Below, one piece after another: positions 1 to 7,837 of a stretch of DNA of 64,000 nt. How positions within the stretch are numbered: the stretch's first letter is position 1; every line of letters starts with the position of its first letter. A program made the translations under genes and the position numbers. The stretch covers positions 186,001 to 250,000 of the forward strand of contig NZ_FXTU01000004.1 of the NCBI RefSeq assembly GCF_900182735.1. The letters are read 5' to 3'. This stretch comes from Laceyella tengchongensis. GTDB lineage: Bacteria; Bacillota; Bacilli; Thermoactinomycetales; Thermoactinomycetaceae. Below the pieces are notes generated by a model that had not been told where the DNA came from, did not search any database, and saw only the letters and a list, made by a program, of their open reading frames with translations.

Positions 1-140
1 AAATAAACAAAAGCGTACCGTTTTAGCATGTCATCGAGGTTGGACAAAGTGAGGGGGAGCGTCTTGGGTAGGTGGGGAGCCAAGAGAGGGTCTTGTTGAA
101 GCAATCGTTTGTTATGCTGCTTGCTTATGATATTGTCCAT
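1..140 (-). CDS. YheC/YheD-family endospore ATP-grasp protein, N-terminal fragment
   Basis: The gene is cut by the left window edge; 46 codons are visible from an ATG at 140, preceded by a strong site GGGGAGGAAC. The visible protein ends in LDDMLKRYAFVY after a segment HLPKTLPLTLSN. In YheC/YheD endospore-associated ATP-grasp proteins a similar 'leucine-rich helix, then tyrosine, then VYLKP' segment opens the ATP-grasp core, so I read this as a short member of that family. Those proteins are linked to the spore coat; the substrate is unknown. The catalytic part lies outside the window, so the call rests on one motif and stays tentative. Confidence 0.5.
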   Translation of the reverse strand, partial: MDNIISKQHNKRLLQQDPLLAPHLPKTLPLTLSNLDDMLKRYAFVY

Positions 141-233
141 GGCGGTTATGTTCCTCCCCTAAGAGAATGTTGGTATTGCTATATCCTATGAAGGGAGGAA
201 CATGAAGTGTGGTGGAATGACTAGGGGGCCCGC

Positions 234-1001
234 CTAATTTTCTATTGGGCGGCAACGGGGTTTTTTAATTTCCGAAACTTGTGCCAGCTTATGCAGATAA
301 TAGCATTCTTCTCTGTACATGTGATCGGCCATCAGCGGGGCAAGGGTGCCTAACAACTTGTTGCTGAGGCGAAGCTCTTCTACCTCTCGCAAAAATGCTT
401 GAAACACGCGGATCTCCAAATCCACCTCTTTGTTGAAACGGGACAAGGCGGGAAAATGAGACAACTGTGTTCGCAAATACCCGGTTAACTCGATGGCCTT
501 TATGTAAAATTCCTCAAATTTTTTAATGAAATAGCGTTGTTTGCGTTTGAATTCTTTTTCCGTACCATCCGTATTGATTTGAATCCCTTCCGCGTGTCCG
601 GCCGCGTCGGGCAACCAAAGCAGGTGGTGGTGCAAAGGATGCTCAAGGGGCGGAACTTGATTGTTGATCAGGCAGCCCAAAATGCGTAGATACTCATCGA
701 TTTCGTTCACCATATGATTAATGAAGGTTGGCGGCAAATGAAAGGTGATGGATTCGGTTAACAAGCGGCGCAAAAGATGGAGTTTCAGCTCTCGCAACGA
801 TTGAGCAGCTTCCTGTGACGCGTTTAGATCAAAGGGGGTGTGGTCAGCCAAATGGGTAAACCGTTGCAACAGCGCCTGCGCTTGGGCGATTTCTTTCTCC
901 TCGGAGGGGCCGAGTGCATCAAGAATGAATTGGCAATGATCCCGCAACACAGCCAGCCAAAACCGCTGCTCAAAATGTGTGGCCTGTTTGATATCGGACA
1001 T
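234..1001 (-). CDS. DUF2935 domain protein
   Basis: A 255-residue soluble, histidine- and glutamate-rich helical protein that resembles the DUF2935 family, common in spore-forming Firmicutes. Two similar halves can be seen: each has a helix opening like FEQRFWLAVLRDHCQFI, and the second half carries an EEFYIKAIELTGYLR-type helix and ends near HMYREECYYLHKL. The HxxxEExY pattern resembles the metal-binding four-helix bundles of this family. The biochemical role is unknown. The start is placed at 1001 because AGGAGGAAC lies just upstream of that ATG; an in-frame start six codons earlier overlaps this site. The neighbouring YheC/D fragment is on the same strand 93 bases downstream. Confidence 0.72.
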   Translation of the reverse strand: MSDIKQATHFEQRFWLAVLRDHCQFILDALGPSEEKEIAQAQALLQRFTHLADHTPFDLNASQEAAQSLRELKLHLLRRLLTESITFHLPPTFINHMVNEIDEYLRILGCLINNQVPPLEHPLHHHLLWLPDAAGHAEGIQINTDGTEKEFKRKQRYFIKKFEEFYIKAIELTGYLRTQLSHFPALSRFNKEVDLEIRVFQAFLREVEELRLSNKLLGTLAPLMADHMYREECYYLHKLAQVSEIKKPRCRPIEN

Positions 1002-1455
1002 GTTTGTTCCTCCTTGCATGCGATTTCCGTACCATGTTATGCGGAGAAAATGGACAATAGTCGCAGGAATAAAGCGAATGTTTATGCAATTTGATGCATG
1101 ATTATAAAAATTTTAAAGGTGGATGATAATATTATTTTACGGAGAGAGTGAATGGGGTTGATGGAATACCAGATAGAATAAAATGGAATAGGAGGAAAAG
1201 TGGAAAGTGGAAGCGACAGCCTTGATGGGGAGCCAGCTTTTTTTATTGATAGGTGCTTAAGCTGGAGCGGTCACGGGTTAAAGGAACTCTTACTTTCATT
1301 TGGGATTTTATTATTGTATAGTATTAGGTGATAAGGTCTTTTTATTATATAGTTTGAAATAAAAATAAACAAGGCTCGTTTTGCCCGTCGTTTCATGGTA
1401 GGGTGGGTAGTGGGCTACACTATCAAGGAACGATCAAGCTATAGGAGGTTATGAA
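1002..1455. other. Intergenic region between DUF2935 gene and rocA
   Basis: This is a divergent promoter region of about 450 bases. On the plus strand a possible sigma-A promoter is TTTCAT (1294-1299), 17 bases, TATAGT (1317-1322), upstream of rocA. An inverted repeat CCAGCTT/AAGCTGG (1233-1239 and 1259-1265) brackets a T-run. No -24/-12 sigma-54 motif of the kind that controls roc genes in Bacillus subtilis is evident. No convincing gene was seen here. Confidence 0.4.
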
Positions 1456-3000
1456 ATGATCGAGTACCGCAACGAACCGTTTACGGATTTTTCCCAAGAA
1501 GCTAATCGTCGCGCTTTTGAAACCGCTTTAAACAAAGTGAAGTCTGAGCTGGGCAAAGAATATGACATCATCATCGGCGGCGAGCACATCAAAACCGATC
1601 GCAAAGTAAAATCGATCAACCCATCCAATGTGGATGAAGTGATCGGGATTGTGTCCGAAGCCAATACCGAATTGGCTGAAAAAGCGATGCAAACGGCTCT
1701 CACCGCTTTCGAAAGCTGGAAAAAAGTGAGCCCGGAAGCACGCGCGCGTGTGCTGTTTAAAGCTGCTGCCATCCTGCGCCGCAAAAAGCATGAATTCTCG
1801 GCTTGGATGGTATTGGAAGCGGGCAAAAGCTGGCCAGAAGCAGATGCGGATACAGCGGAAGCGATTGATTTCATGGAGTTCTACGGCCGTGAAATGATTC
1901 GCTTGAGCGAACGTCAACCGCTGACCCCATTGCCGGGCGAAGACAACAACCTTTACTACATCCCGCTTGGCGTGGGTGCGATCATTCCGCCATGGAACTT
2001 CCCGCTCGCGATCACAGTAGGTATGACCACCGCCGCAGTAGTGGCTGGGAACACCGTCGTGCTGAAACCAGCGACCCCAACCAACGTGATTGCTTACAAA
2101 TTCATGGAGATCCTCAAAGAAGCTGGCCTGCCTGATGGTGTAGTCAACTATGTACCGGGACCAGGCAGAGAAGTGGGAGAATACTTTGTGACCCATCCGA
2201 AAACCCGTTTCATCTCCTTCACCGGTTCCCGTGAAGTCGGCTTGCGCATCAACGAGTTGGCGGCCAAAACCGTGCCAGGCCAAAAATGGATTAAGCGCGT
2301 AGTGGCTGAAATGGGCGGAAAAGACTCCATCGTGGTAGACAGTGACTGCGACATCGATTTGGCGGTTGACAGCATTGTGAAGTCGGCATTTGGTTTCTCC
2401 GGCCAAAAATGCTCCGCATGCTCTCGCGCCATCATCCACCAAGATGTGTATGATGAAGTGTTGGAAAAAGTGGTTGCCAAAACGAAAGAGCTTAAAGTTG
2501 GCGAAGCACAAACCTTGGGCATTGACCTGGGTCCAGTTGTGGATGACAAAGCGTACAACAAAATCCTTGAATACATTGAGATTGGTAAACAAGAAGGCCG
2601 CCTGATGGCTGGCGGTGGCAAAGCCGAAGGGAACGGTTATTTCATCCAGCCGACCGTGTTTGCGGATGTGGCACCTGATGCACGGATTGCCCAAGAAGAA
2701 ATTTTCGGTCCGGTGGTAGCGTTTATCAAAGCGAAAGACTTTGACGATGCCTTGGCGATTGCCAACAACACCGATTACGGTTTGACCGGTGCCGTCATCT
2801 CCCGCAACCGCATGCACTTGGAGCGCGCACGCGAAGAATTCTTCGTGGGTAACCTGTACTTCAACCGCAAGTGCACGGGTGCGCTGGTAGGTGTTCATCC
2901 GTTTGGCGGATTCAACATGTCCGGTACGGACTCCAAAGCAGGTGGCCGTGACTACCTGTTGCTGTTTACCCAAGCAAAATTGGTATCGGAAGCGCTGTAA
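1456..3000 (+). CDS. rocA: L-glutamate gamma-semialdehyde dehydrogenase (1-pyrroline-5-carboxylate dehydrogenase)
   Basis: This NAD-dependent cytosolic aldehyde dehydrogenase oxidises glutamate semialdehyde to glutamate, the last step of proline and arginine/ornithine degradation. The 514-residue length is typical of the Bacillus RocA/PruA type. Visible landmarks are the Rossmann segment PWNFPLAI, the general-base region VVAEMGGKDSIVVD with its Glu, the catalytic Cys in SGQKCSACSR and the C-terminal HPFGGFNMSG. The ATG at 1456 follows AGGAGG at good spacing. The gene is monocistronic, ending at a strong hairpin. No proline dehydrogenase or arginase gene is nearby, so which catabolic route it serves cannot be told here. 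The symbol rocA versus pruA is a naming choice. Confidence 0.93.
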   Translation: MIEYRNEPFTDFSQEANRRAFETALNKVKSELGKEYDIIIGGEHIKTDRKVKSINPSNVDEVIGIVSEANTELAEKAMQTALTAFESWKKVSPEARARVLFKAAAILRRKKHEFSAWMVLEAGKSWPEADADTAEAIDFMEFYGREMIRLSERQPLTPLPGEDNNLYYIPLGVGAIIPPWNFPLAITVGMTTAAVVAGNTVVLKPATPTNVIAYKFMEILKEAGLPDGVVNYVPGPGREVGEYFVTHPKTRFISFTGSREVGLRINELAAKTVPGQKWIKRVVAEMGGKDSIVVDSDCDIDLAVDSIVKSAFGFSGQKCSACSRAIIHQDVYDEVLEKVVAKTKELKVGEAQTLGIDLGPVVDDKAYNKILEYIEIGKQEGRLMAGGGKAEGNGYFIQPTVFADVAPDARIAQEEIFGPVVAFIKAKDFDDALAIANNTDYGLTGAVISRNRMHLERAREEFFVGNLYFNRKCTGALVGVHPFGGFNMSGTDSKAGGRDYLLLFTQAKLVSEAL

Positions 3001-3015
3001 GCCTGTGCAAAGAAC

Positions 3016-3055
3016 AAGCCGTCGGGAATCGACCCGGCGGCTTATTTGTCGTTTT
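3016..3055. terminator. Convergent terminator after rocA
   Basis: Inverted repeat AAGCCGTCGGG / CCCGGCGGCTT (one G-T wobble) with a six-base loop and a T-rich tail on the plus strand. It lies between the convergent genes rocA and the DUF418 gene and may serve both. Confidence 0.8.
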
Positions 3056-3064
3056 GCTCTGCAA

Positions 3065-4231
3065 TCAGGCGCGCAAGCTTTTTTCCGTCCGTTTTCCTTT
3101 CTCCAGCAATCCAGTCAGCGCCTTGCGGGCGGTTTCCATCGGCCCCATGGGGAAGCGCCGGAGCCATAAGTGGGCGAAAAGCAGTTGAAACAGGCAGACG
3201 CCGATCCAAATGGCGATGACCGTAAGTGAGTTGAGATTGCCGCCCAAACCAATTCCCCATCCGTAAAACAAAATCGAGCACACGATATTCTGCAACACAT
3301 AACAACTCAAGGACATTTTACCCGCCTTCTCCAAGAAGCCCCACAGAGACAAGGAACGGAATTTGTCTACCAACCACCCGATCAACCCCATGTAACCGAG
3401 CGACAGAATCGGGGCGAATAGATACCGCACCGGAAAGTCGAAATAACCGCCAGGAACAAACCACAACAAATTGAGAGGCAAGCCGACGAGCAAACCGATC
3501 TTCATCAATTTCTTCCGCAGGTTCCGGCCGTTGACGTCATCTTGGAAGGCCCCTTTTCGCATCAATTTGACACCGATCAAAAACAGAAGGGTATTGTAAG
3601 GAATGGCGTAGAGCGCTTCGAGGCGCAAGAGCCAAAAATCACTGAGCCGATATTGCACCTGTTCCCACCAGGTTCCGCTTTGATAGAGGGTGATCACCGC
3701 TTGAGGAGTGGCCATCGTGTCGGCGGTGACTTGATGAGCTAGCACGCCCAAGCTGACGAAGCCGATGAAGAAAACGTGAATGACCGCGAAGACGATCATG
3801 GCGATGCGCATCACTTTTTCTCCCCCCTTGACGATGAAGGAGACTAGAATCGCCGTCACGGCATAAGACATCAAAATGTCGTACTCCATCACCAAGGTGA
3901 AGTGTAGAAATCCTTCCAACAGCAAAATGAGTGAAATCCATATATACATGCCCGGCCAGGGGCGCCCCAATCGTTGCGCTTGCCGATATTTCAACTCTAA
4001 TCCGATACCGAACATGATCGCTAACAAACCGAGCAATTTTCCGTTGACCAAAGCAAGCATCAAGGTGCGCCAAAACGCGTCCGCCGAGGACCACCATTCG
4101 TTGTGGGTAAAGGTTAAAAGATAATTTAAGTCACCCAAATACGCAAATAGCCAGATGTTGGTCCCCAATGTGCCTAAGATCGCTAACCCCCGCAAAATGT
4201 CCAGCGTTTTGATTCGCTTGGCGTGTGCCAT
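3065..4231 (-). CDS. DUF418 family (YeiB-like) membrane protein
   Basis: A 388-residue polytopic membrane protein with about nine to ten hydrophobic segments. The N-terminus RIKTLDILRGLAILGTL is the hallmark of the YeiB/DUF418 group and of related acyltransferase-like membrane proteins (LDxLRGxA). The C-terminal third contains the DUF418 core, with FLEKAGKMSLSCYVLQNI followed by a further pair of membrane helices. Function is unknown; acyl transfer to an envelope component is inferred only from fold similarity. The start at 4231 has a GAGAGGAAG site. The gene is divergent from a TetR regulator, and a palindrome in the shared 105-base spacer (4261-4288) suggests that regulator controls it. Confidence 0.85.
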   Translation of the reverse strand: MAHAKRIKTLDILRGLAILGTLGTNIWLFAYLGDLNYLLTFTHNEWWSSADAFWRTLMLALVNGKLLGLLAIMFGIGLELKYRQAQRLGRPWPGMYIWISLILLLEGFLHFTLVMEYDILMSYAVTAILVSFIVKGGEKVMRIAMIVFAVIHVFFIGFVSLGVLAHQVTADTMATPQAVITLYQSGTWWEQVQYRLSDFWLLRLEALYAIPYNTLLFLIGVKLMRKGAFQDDVNGRNLRKKLMKIGLLVGLPLNLLWFVPGGYFDFPVRYLFAPILSLGYMGLIGWLVDKFRSLSLWGFLEKAGKMSLSCYVLQNIVCSILFYGWGIGLGGNLNSLTVIAIWIGVCLFQLLFAHLWLRRFPMGPMETARKALTGLLEKGKRTEKSLRA

Positions 4232-4260
4232 CTTTTATGCTTCCTCTCCCATCCTTTGGT

Positions 4261-4288
4261 TTTATTTCGTACAGAAGTACCAAATAAA
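4261..4288. promoter_or_regulatory. Palindromic operator between DUF418 and tetR genes
   Basis: TTTATTTCGTAC, four bases AGAA, GTACCAAATAAA: arms of 12 bases with 11 matching. A further copy of the half-site core, CGAAATAA, lies at 4305-4312 inside the tetR promoter spacer. Position and symmetry fit a TetR-family operator acting on both divergent genes. Confidence 0.65.
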
Positions 4289-4299
4289 TATTAACACAA

Positions 4300-4329
4300 T
4301 TGAGCGAAATAAATCAAGTGTGCTATAAT
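4300..4329 (+). promoter_or_regulatory. Sigma-A promoter of the TetR gene
   Basis: TTGAGC (4300-4305), 18-base spacer, perfect TATAAT (4324-4329). The expected transcription start, 6-7 bases after the -10 box, falls on the ATG at 4337, which would give a leaderless mRNA. Confidence 0.7.
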
Positions 4330-4336
4330 TTTGTTT

Positions 4337-5005
4337 ATGCCAAAAAAAGTGGATCACGAAAAACAAAAACAGAAAATCGCGGAAGCCGCTTGGCGGGTTA
4401 TTCGCAACGAAGGGCTGGAGCAATGCACGGTGCGCAACATCGCCAAAGAAGCGGGATTGCCGGTCAGCTCGATGCGCTATTATTTTTCCAACCAGTCGCA
4501 GCTGTTCGTGTTTGCCACCAAGCATCTGAATGACCGCATCGCGCAACGGTTGGAGACCATCCCTTACACGGGAGTTCCTTTCAATGACCTCAAGTTGTTG
4601 CTGGAGCAATTCATCCCATTGGATGAGGATAGGCAGTTGGAAGTGGAAGTGTGGCATTCGTTTTCAGCCAAGGCGCTACATGACCCTGAGCTACAGCCGC
4701 TGAATGAAGAGATGTATGAAGACTTGCACCAAATTATTCGGGGAGCGCTACGCTTGCTGACGCAGGTGAACTTGTTAAAGCCTGATCTTGACCTTGATTT
4801 GGAGACGGAGCGACTGTATGCGTTGGTAGACGGATTAGCGATACATAGCATTCTCCTACCGGACAAGTTCCCGCCAGCCAAGGTTGACGCCATTTTGACG
4901 CACCATCTGGAACCTTTGTTTCTTCACAGGGACAGCCAGGATAATTTTGTGATGGAGGAGATTTCGAAGGCTTTAAAAGCGTATCGATTAGGCTTGCTCA
5001 ACTGA
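4337..5005 (+). CDS. TetR/AcrR family transcriptional regulator
   Basis: A 222-residue regulator. The N-terminal helix-turn-helix is clear: IAEAAWRVI, then CTVRNIAKEAGLPVSS, then MRYYFSNQSQL, the standard TetR DNA-binding layout. The C-terminal domain (from about residue 70) is helical and would bind an unknown ligand. I chose the ATG at 4337 over an in-frame TTG at 4331 because the TTG lies directly behind the -10 box, upstream of any plausible transcript start. No Shine-Dalgarno sequence is present, consistent with leaderless translation. It probably represses itself and the divergent DUF418 gene through the palindrome at 4261-4288. Confidence 0.88.
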   Translation: MPKKVDHEKQKQKIAEAAWRVIRNEGLEQCTVRNIAKEAGLPVSSMRYYFSNQSQLFVFATKHLNDRIAQRLETIPYTGVPFNDLKLLLEQFIPLDEDRQLEVEVWHSFSAKALHDPELQPLNEEMYEDLHQIIRGALRLLTQVNLLKPDLDLDLETERLYALVDGLAIHSILLPDKFPPAKVDAILTHHLEPLFLHRDSQDNFVMEEISKALKAYRLGLLN

Positions 5006-5374
5006 ATAAAGAGGAGGGATGATGACGTTCACGCGAGGAAGGGACGTGTGTTACGCCTCGCGAGTCGAGCGACTGGGTCGAGCTTGATATGGCCCGTTCA
5101 TCACATCGATATGCGGCTTCATGCGGAAGAGCCCCGAATCTCACCTGTGTAGGTGGGGTTCGGGGTTTGTTATTTGCCAGACCCGCCCTCGTGCGAAGAG
5201 CAAGCAAGAGAGGGGGCCAGAGTGGCCGGAAAAAAGAAATGGCGGCGATTTGTAACTTATTGTAGCGATTTGTCGTTTTTTGAAGCCTTCAATGTAAGAT
5301 GAAAGCATGACCGGGTGACCGGAATAAAAGATTGACTATTGTTACTCTTTGCACGATGAAGGGAGGGATTAGCC
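5006..5374 (+). other. Structured intergenic element upstream of the amino-acid ABC operon
   Basis: This gap is rich in self-complementary sequence. CGCGAGG/CCTCGCG pairs across about 17 bases (near 5034-5064), AGTCG AG CGACT forms a tight hairpin directly after it, and CTTC ATGCG GAAG lies near 5117-5129, followed by the terminator-like hairpin at 5132-5178. Beyond it are two direct repeats GCGATTTGT (5245-5253 and 5265-5273) exactly 20 bases apart, and candidate promoter sequences near 5270-5340. It could be a small RNA or an attenuating leader. I match it to no known riboswitch class. Confidence 0.4.
5132..5178 (+). terminator. Hairpin terminator upstream of glnQ-like gene
   Basis: CCCCGAATCTCACC / GGTGGGGTTCGGGG with two wobble pairs and a six-base loop, followed by TTTGTTATTT. 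It may end tetR transcription or close a small RNA in the 5030-5130 segment. Confidence 0.75.
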
Positions 5375-6103
5375 ATCATCCGTTTTAAGGGAGTGAATAA
5401 ATGGTATGGCGACTTTCAAGTTTTAAGCGATATCCATCTCGAGATCAAAGCCGGTGAGGTGGTTGTCATTTTGGGCCCGAGTGGTTCGGGCAAAAGCACG
5501 TTGTTGCGTTGCATTAATCAGTTGGAGACGATCTCGGACGGAGAGCTGATTGTGGATGGATATAATGTGCAGGACAAAAAAACGGACATCAATCGCTTGC
5601 GCCAAGAAATCGGCATGGTGTTTCAGCATTTTCATTTGTATCCGCATAAAACGGTGTTGGAAAATATCACGTTGGCACCCCGCAAAGTGCGCAAAATGCC
5701 CAAGGAGGAAGCGGAACGCATCGCGCGACAATACTTGGCCAAAGTGGGCATTCCGGAAAAAGCGGACAGCTATCCAGCTCAGTTGTCAGGCGGACAGCAA
5801 CAACGCGTGGCCATTGCCCGTGGGTTGGCCATGAAGCCAAAGATCATGCTGTTTGATGAACCGACATCGGCACTGGACCCCGAAATGATCGGCGAAGTGT
5901 TGGATGTGATGCGAACACTGGCCAATGAAGGGATGACCATGGTCGTGGTGACGCACGAAATGGGATTTGCCCGTGAAGTGGCGGACCGGATTATTTTCAT
6001 GGACGGGGGCCGCATCTTGGAAGACGCTACTCCTGACCAGTTTTTCAACCACCCGAAAGAAGAGCGGACACAGGTTTTTTTAAGCAAAATCTTAAAACAC
6101 TGA
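5375..6103 (+). CDS. Polar amino-acid ABC transporter ATP-binding protein (GlnQ type)
   Basis: The ATPase subunit of a glutamine/glutamate-type importer. Walker A GPSGSGKST, Q-loop MVFQHFHLYPHKT, signature LSGGQQQRVAIARGLA, Walker B IMLFDEPTSALDPE and the H-loop VVVTHEMGFA are all intact. Start choice is unusual: in frame there is a TGA at 5357 and then no ATG, GTG or TTG until GTG 5393. Reading from ATC 5375 gives (M)IRFKGVNKWYG, the normal family N-terminus, with GGGAGGG placed 7 bases before it. GTG 5393 would delete the first beta strand and has a poor site. I therefore annotate the ATC start; a sequence error is the alternative. Lipoprotein and permease genes follow. Confidence 0.88.
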   Translation: MIRFKGVNKWYGDFQVLSDIHLEIKAGEVVVILGPSGSGKSTLLRCINQLETISDGELIVDGYNVQDKKTDINRLRQEIGMVFQHFHLYPHKTVLENITLAPRKVRKMPKEEAERIARQYLAKVGIPEKADSYPAQLSGGQQQRVAIARGLAMKPKIMLFDEPTSALDPEMIGEVLDVMRTLANEGMTMVVVTHEMGFAREVADRIIFMDGGRILEDATPDQFFNHPKEERTQVFLSKILKH

Positions 6104-6175
6104 GCCACGCGTGGGGCAGGACGGGTTAAAAGAACGGTGGAGTGGAGAGAAGGCACATGAAAAGGGGAGATAGGC

Positions 6176-7021
6176 ATGCGCAAATGGTGCACTCTTTTAC
6201 TGATAACCGCCATGGCGTTGTTTGGCGCCGCTTGCAACGGAACCGGCGGTGGGGGAAAGGTAGCCGATGACAACTCGCTCGAACAGATTAAGCAACGTGG
6301 AAAGCTGGTTGCCGGCGTCAAATACGATACGCACCTGTTTGGATATAAAGATCCCGCGGACGGGCAGGTCAAAGGGTTTGAAATCGACTTGATGAAAGAA
6401 CTGGCTAAGCGCATGCTGGGAGATGAGTCCAAGTTGGAGTTAAAAGAAGTGAATTCCAAAACGCGGATCAAGCTGCTCAATGGCGGAGACATCGATCTGA
6501 TCTGCGCTACGATGACCATCTCGGAGAAGCGAAAAAAAGAAGTCGATTTCTCGCGCGTTTATTTTATGGCTGGTCAATCGTTGCTCGTCCCCAACAACAG
6601 TCCCATCAAAACAGTGCATGACACCAAAGGGAAAAAAGTGGCCACGGCCAAAGGGGCGACCAGCGGAAACAACCTGAAGTCGGTGGAGCCTGACGCGCAA
6701 ATTCAATTGTATGAAAATTACGCCGATGCGTTTACCGCTTTGCGCGCGGGTCAAGTGGACGCCTTGACCACGGATGACAGTATATTGATGGGCATGCAAC
6801 AACAAGATCCCAACTTCAAACTGGTTGGGGGCCAATTCACCAAAGAGCCTTACGGCATCGGCTTGAAAAAAGGGGCGAATGAGCTACGAGCCTATGTCGA
6901 TCAATTTCTCGATCAAATCATCGCGGACGGTACCTATGCCAACCTGTACATGAAGTGGTTTAAACAAGCGCCGCCTCAAGATCTGCCCCGGCAGGCGGTA
7001 CAAGCTTCGCCTGGGAAATAG
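6176..7021 (+). CDS. Amino-acid ABC transporter substrate-binding lipoprotein
   Basis: A 281-residue extracellular binding protein of the SBP_bac_3 family, anchored by lipid: the signal peptide ends LFGAAC, with the Cys at about residue 20, followed by a glycine-rich linker. Family landmarks are LVAGVKYDTHLFGYKD, GFEIDLMKELAKRM, the SEKRKKEVDFS motif at the hinge and LRAGQVDALTTDD. These are typical of glutamine/glutamate/polar amino-acid receptors. GGGGAGA precedes the ATG. It sits between the ATPase and the two permeases, so all four likely form one transporter. Substrate identity cannot be fixed from sequence alone. Confidence 0.9.
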   Translation: MRKWCTLLLITAMALFGAACNGTGGGGKVADDNSLEQIKQRGKLVAGVKYDTHLFGYKDPADGQVKGFEIDLMKELAKRMLGDESKLELKEVNSKTRIKLLNGGDIDLICATMTISEKRKKEVDFSRVYFMAGQSLLVPNNSPIKTVHDTKGKKVATAKGATSGNNLKSVEPDAQIQLYENYADAFTALRAGQVDALTTDDSILMGMQQQDPNFKLVGGQFTKEPYGIGLKKGANELRAYVDQFLDQIIADGTYANLYMKWFKQAPPQDLPRQAVQASPGK

Positions 7022-7162
7022 AAGAGGAAGCAAAGGATGGGAAGGATGTTTTCCAGCGGTTTCACTGGTATGCGGTCGGAAAACATCCTTTTCCGATGAA
7101 ATGAGGAGGCGCTCACCGTGTGAAGGTTGCTTTCGGCCGAGTGGGAATGAGAAAGGAGTGGC

Positions 7163-7822
7163 GTGCAGGTGGATTTCAGTTTTTTGGAGTTTTATCAGCA
7201 AGAGTTCTATGATGGGTTGTGGACAACGATTTCCGTTAGTTTGCTTGCACTGGTCTTCAGCCTGATCTTAGGTACGGTGATCGCCGTGTTGCGCATCTCC
7301 GGTGTTAAGGCGTTGGCCGGTTTTGGAACGGCGTATGTTGAGTTCATCCGCAACACCCCCCTCGTCGCACAGATTTTCTTTGTCTTTTTCGCTTTACCTG
7401 CGGTGGGGATCAAGCTCTCACAGTTTGCGGTGGGGACGATTGGCTTGTCCATTTACACCAGTTCTTATATCGCAGAAGTGATCCGGGCCGGAATCCAATC
7501 CGTGCCGCGCGGGCAGATGGAAGCAGCCAGGTCGTCGGGAATGACTTATGTCCAGGCGATGTGGTACGTTATTTTGCCGCAGGCGTTTAAACTAATTGTC
7601 CCGCCGCTTGGTAACCAGTTCATCAATCTAGTGAAAAACTCGTCAGTGTTGGCGGTAATCGCGGGCGGAGAATTGATGTATTTCACCGATGTGGCTACGA
7701 CGGAAGCAGATGTGACGCCTGTATATCTTTTTGTTGCGGTCGTTTATCTGCTACTCACTGTTCCACTCAGCCTGTTGGTCCATTTTTTAGAACGCCGTTG
7801 GCTGGGCAAGGAATCTAGTTAA
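7163..7822 (+). CDS. Amino-acid ABC transporter permease 1 (HisM/GlnM type)
   Basis: A 219-residue inner-membrane permease with about five helices. The EAA loop that docks the ATPase is clear: MEAARSSGMTYVQAMWYVILPQAF. The N-terminal motif FYDGLWTTISVSLLALV and the helix-opening YVEFIRNTPLVAQIFFVFFALP match the polar amino-acid permease family. The start is a GTG at 7163 after AAAGGAG with short spacing. A second, non-identical permease follows at once, so the channel is probably a heterodimer. Confidence 0.9.
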   Translation: MQVDFSFLEFYQQEFYDGLWTTISVSLLALVFSLILGTVIAVLRISGVKALAGFGTAYVEFIRNTPLVAQIFFVFFALPAVGIKLSQFAVGTIGLSIYTSSYIAEVIRAGIQSVPRGQMEAARSSGMTYVQAMWYVILPQAFKLIVPPLGNQFINLVKNSSVLAVIAGGELMYFTDVATTEADVTPVYLFVAVVYLLLTVPLSLLVHFLERRWLGKESS

Positions 7823-7837
7823 ATGGAGGGGGAAGCG

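Noticed and set aside
1528..2973. 481-codon open frame antisense to rocA
   Set aside because: It is a shadow of the biased codon use of rocA; no ribosome binding site and no family resemblance.
5020..5180. Glutamine-type riboswitch (glnA motif)
   Set aside because: CGTTCATC and GCGGAAG occur, but the order and conserved core do not fit the glnA motif; kept as an unclassified structured element.
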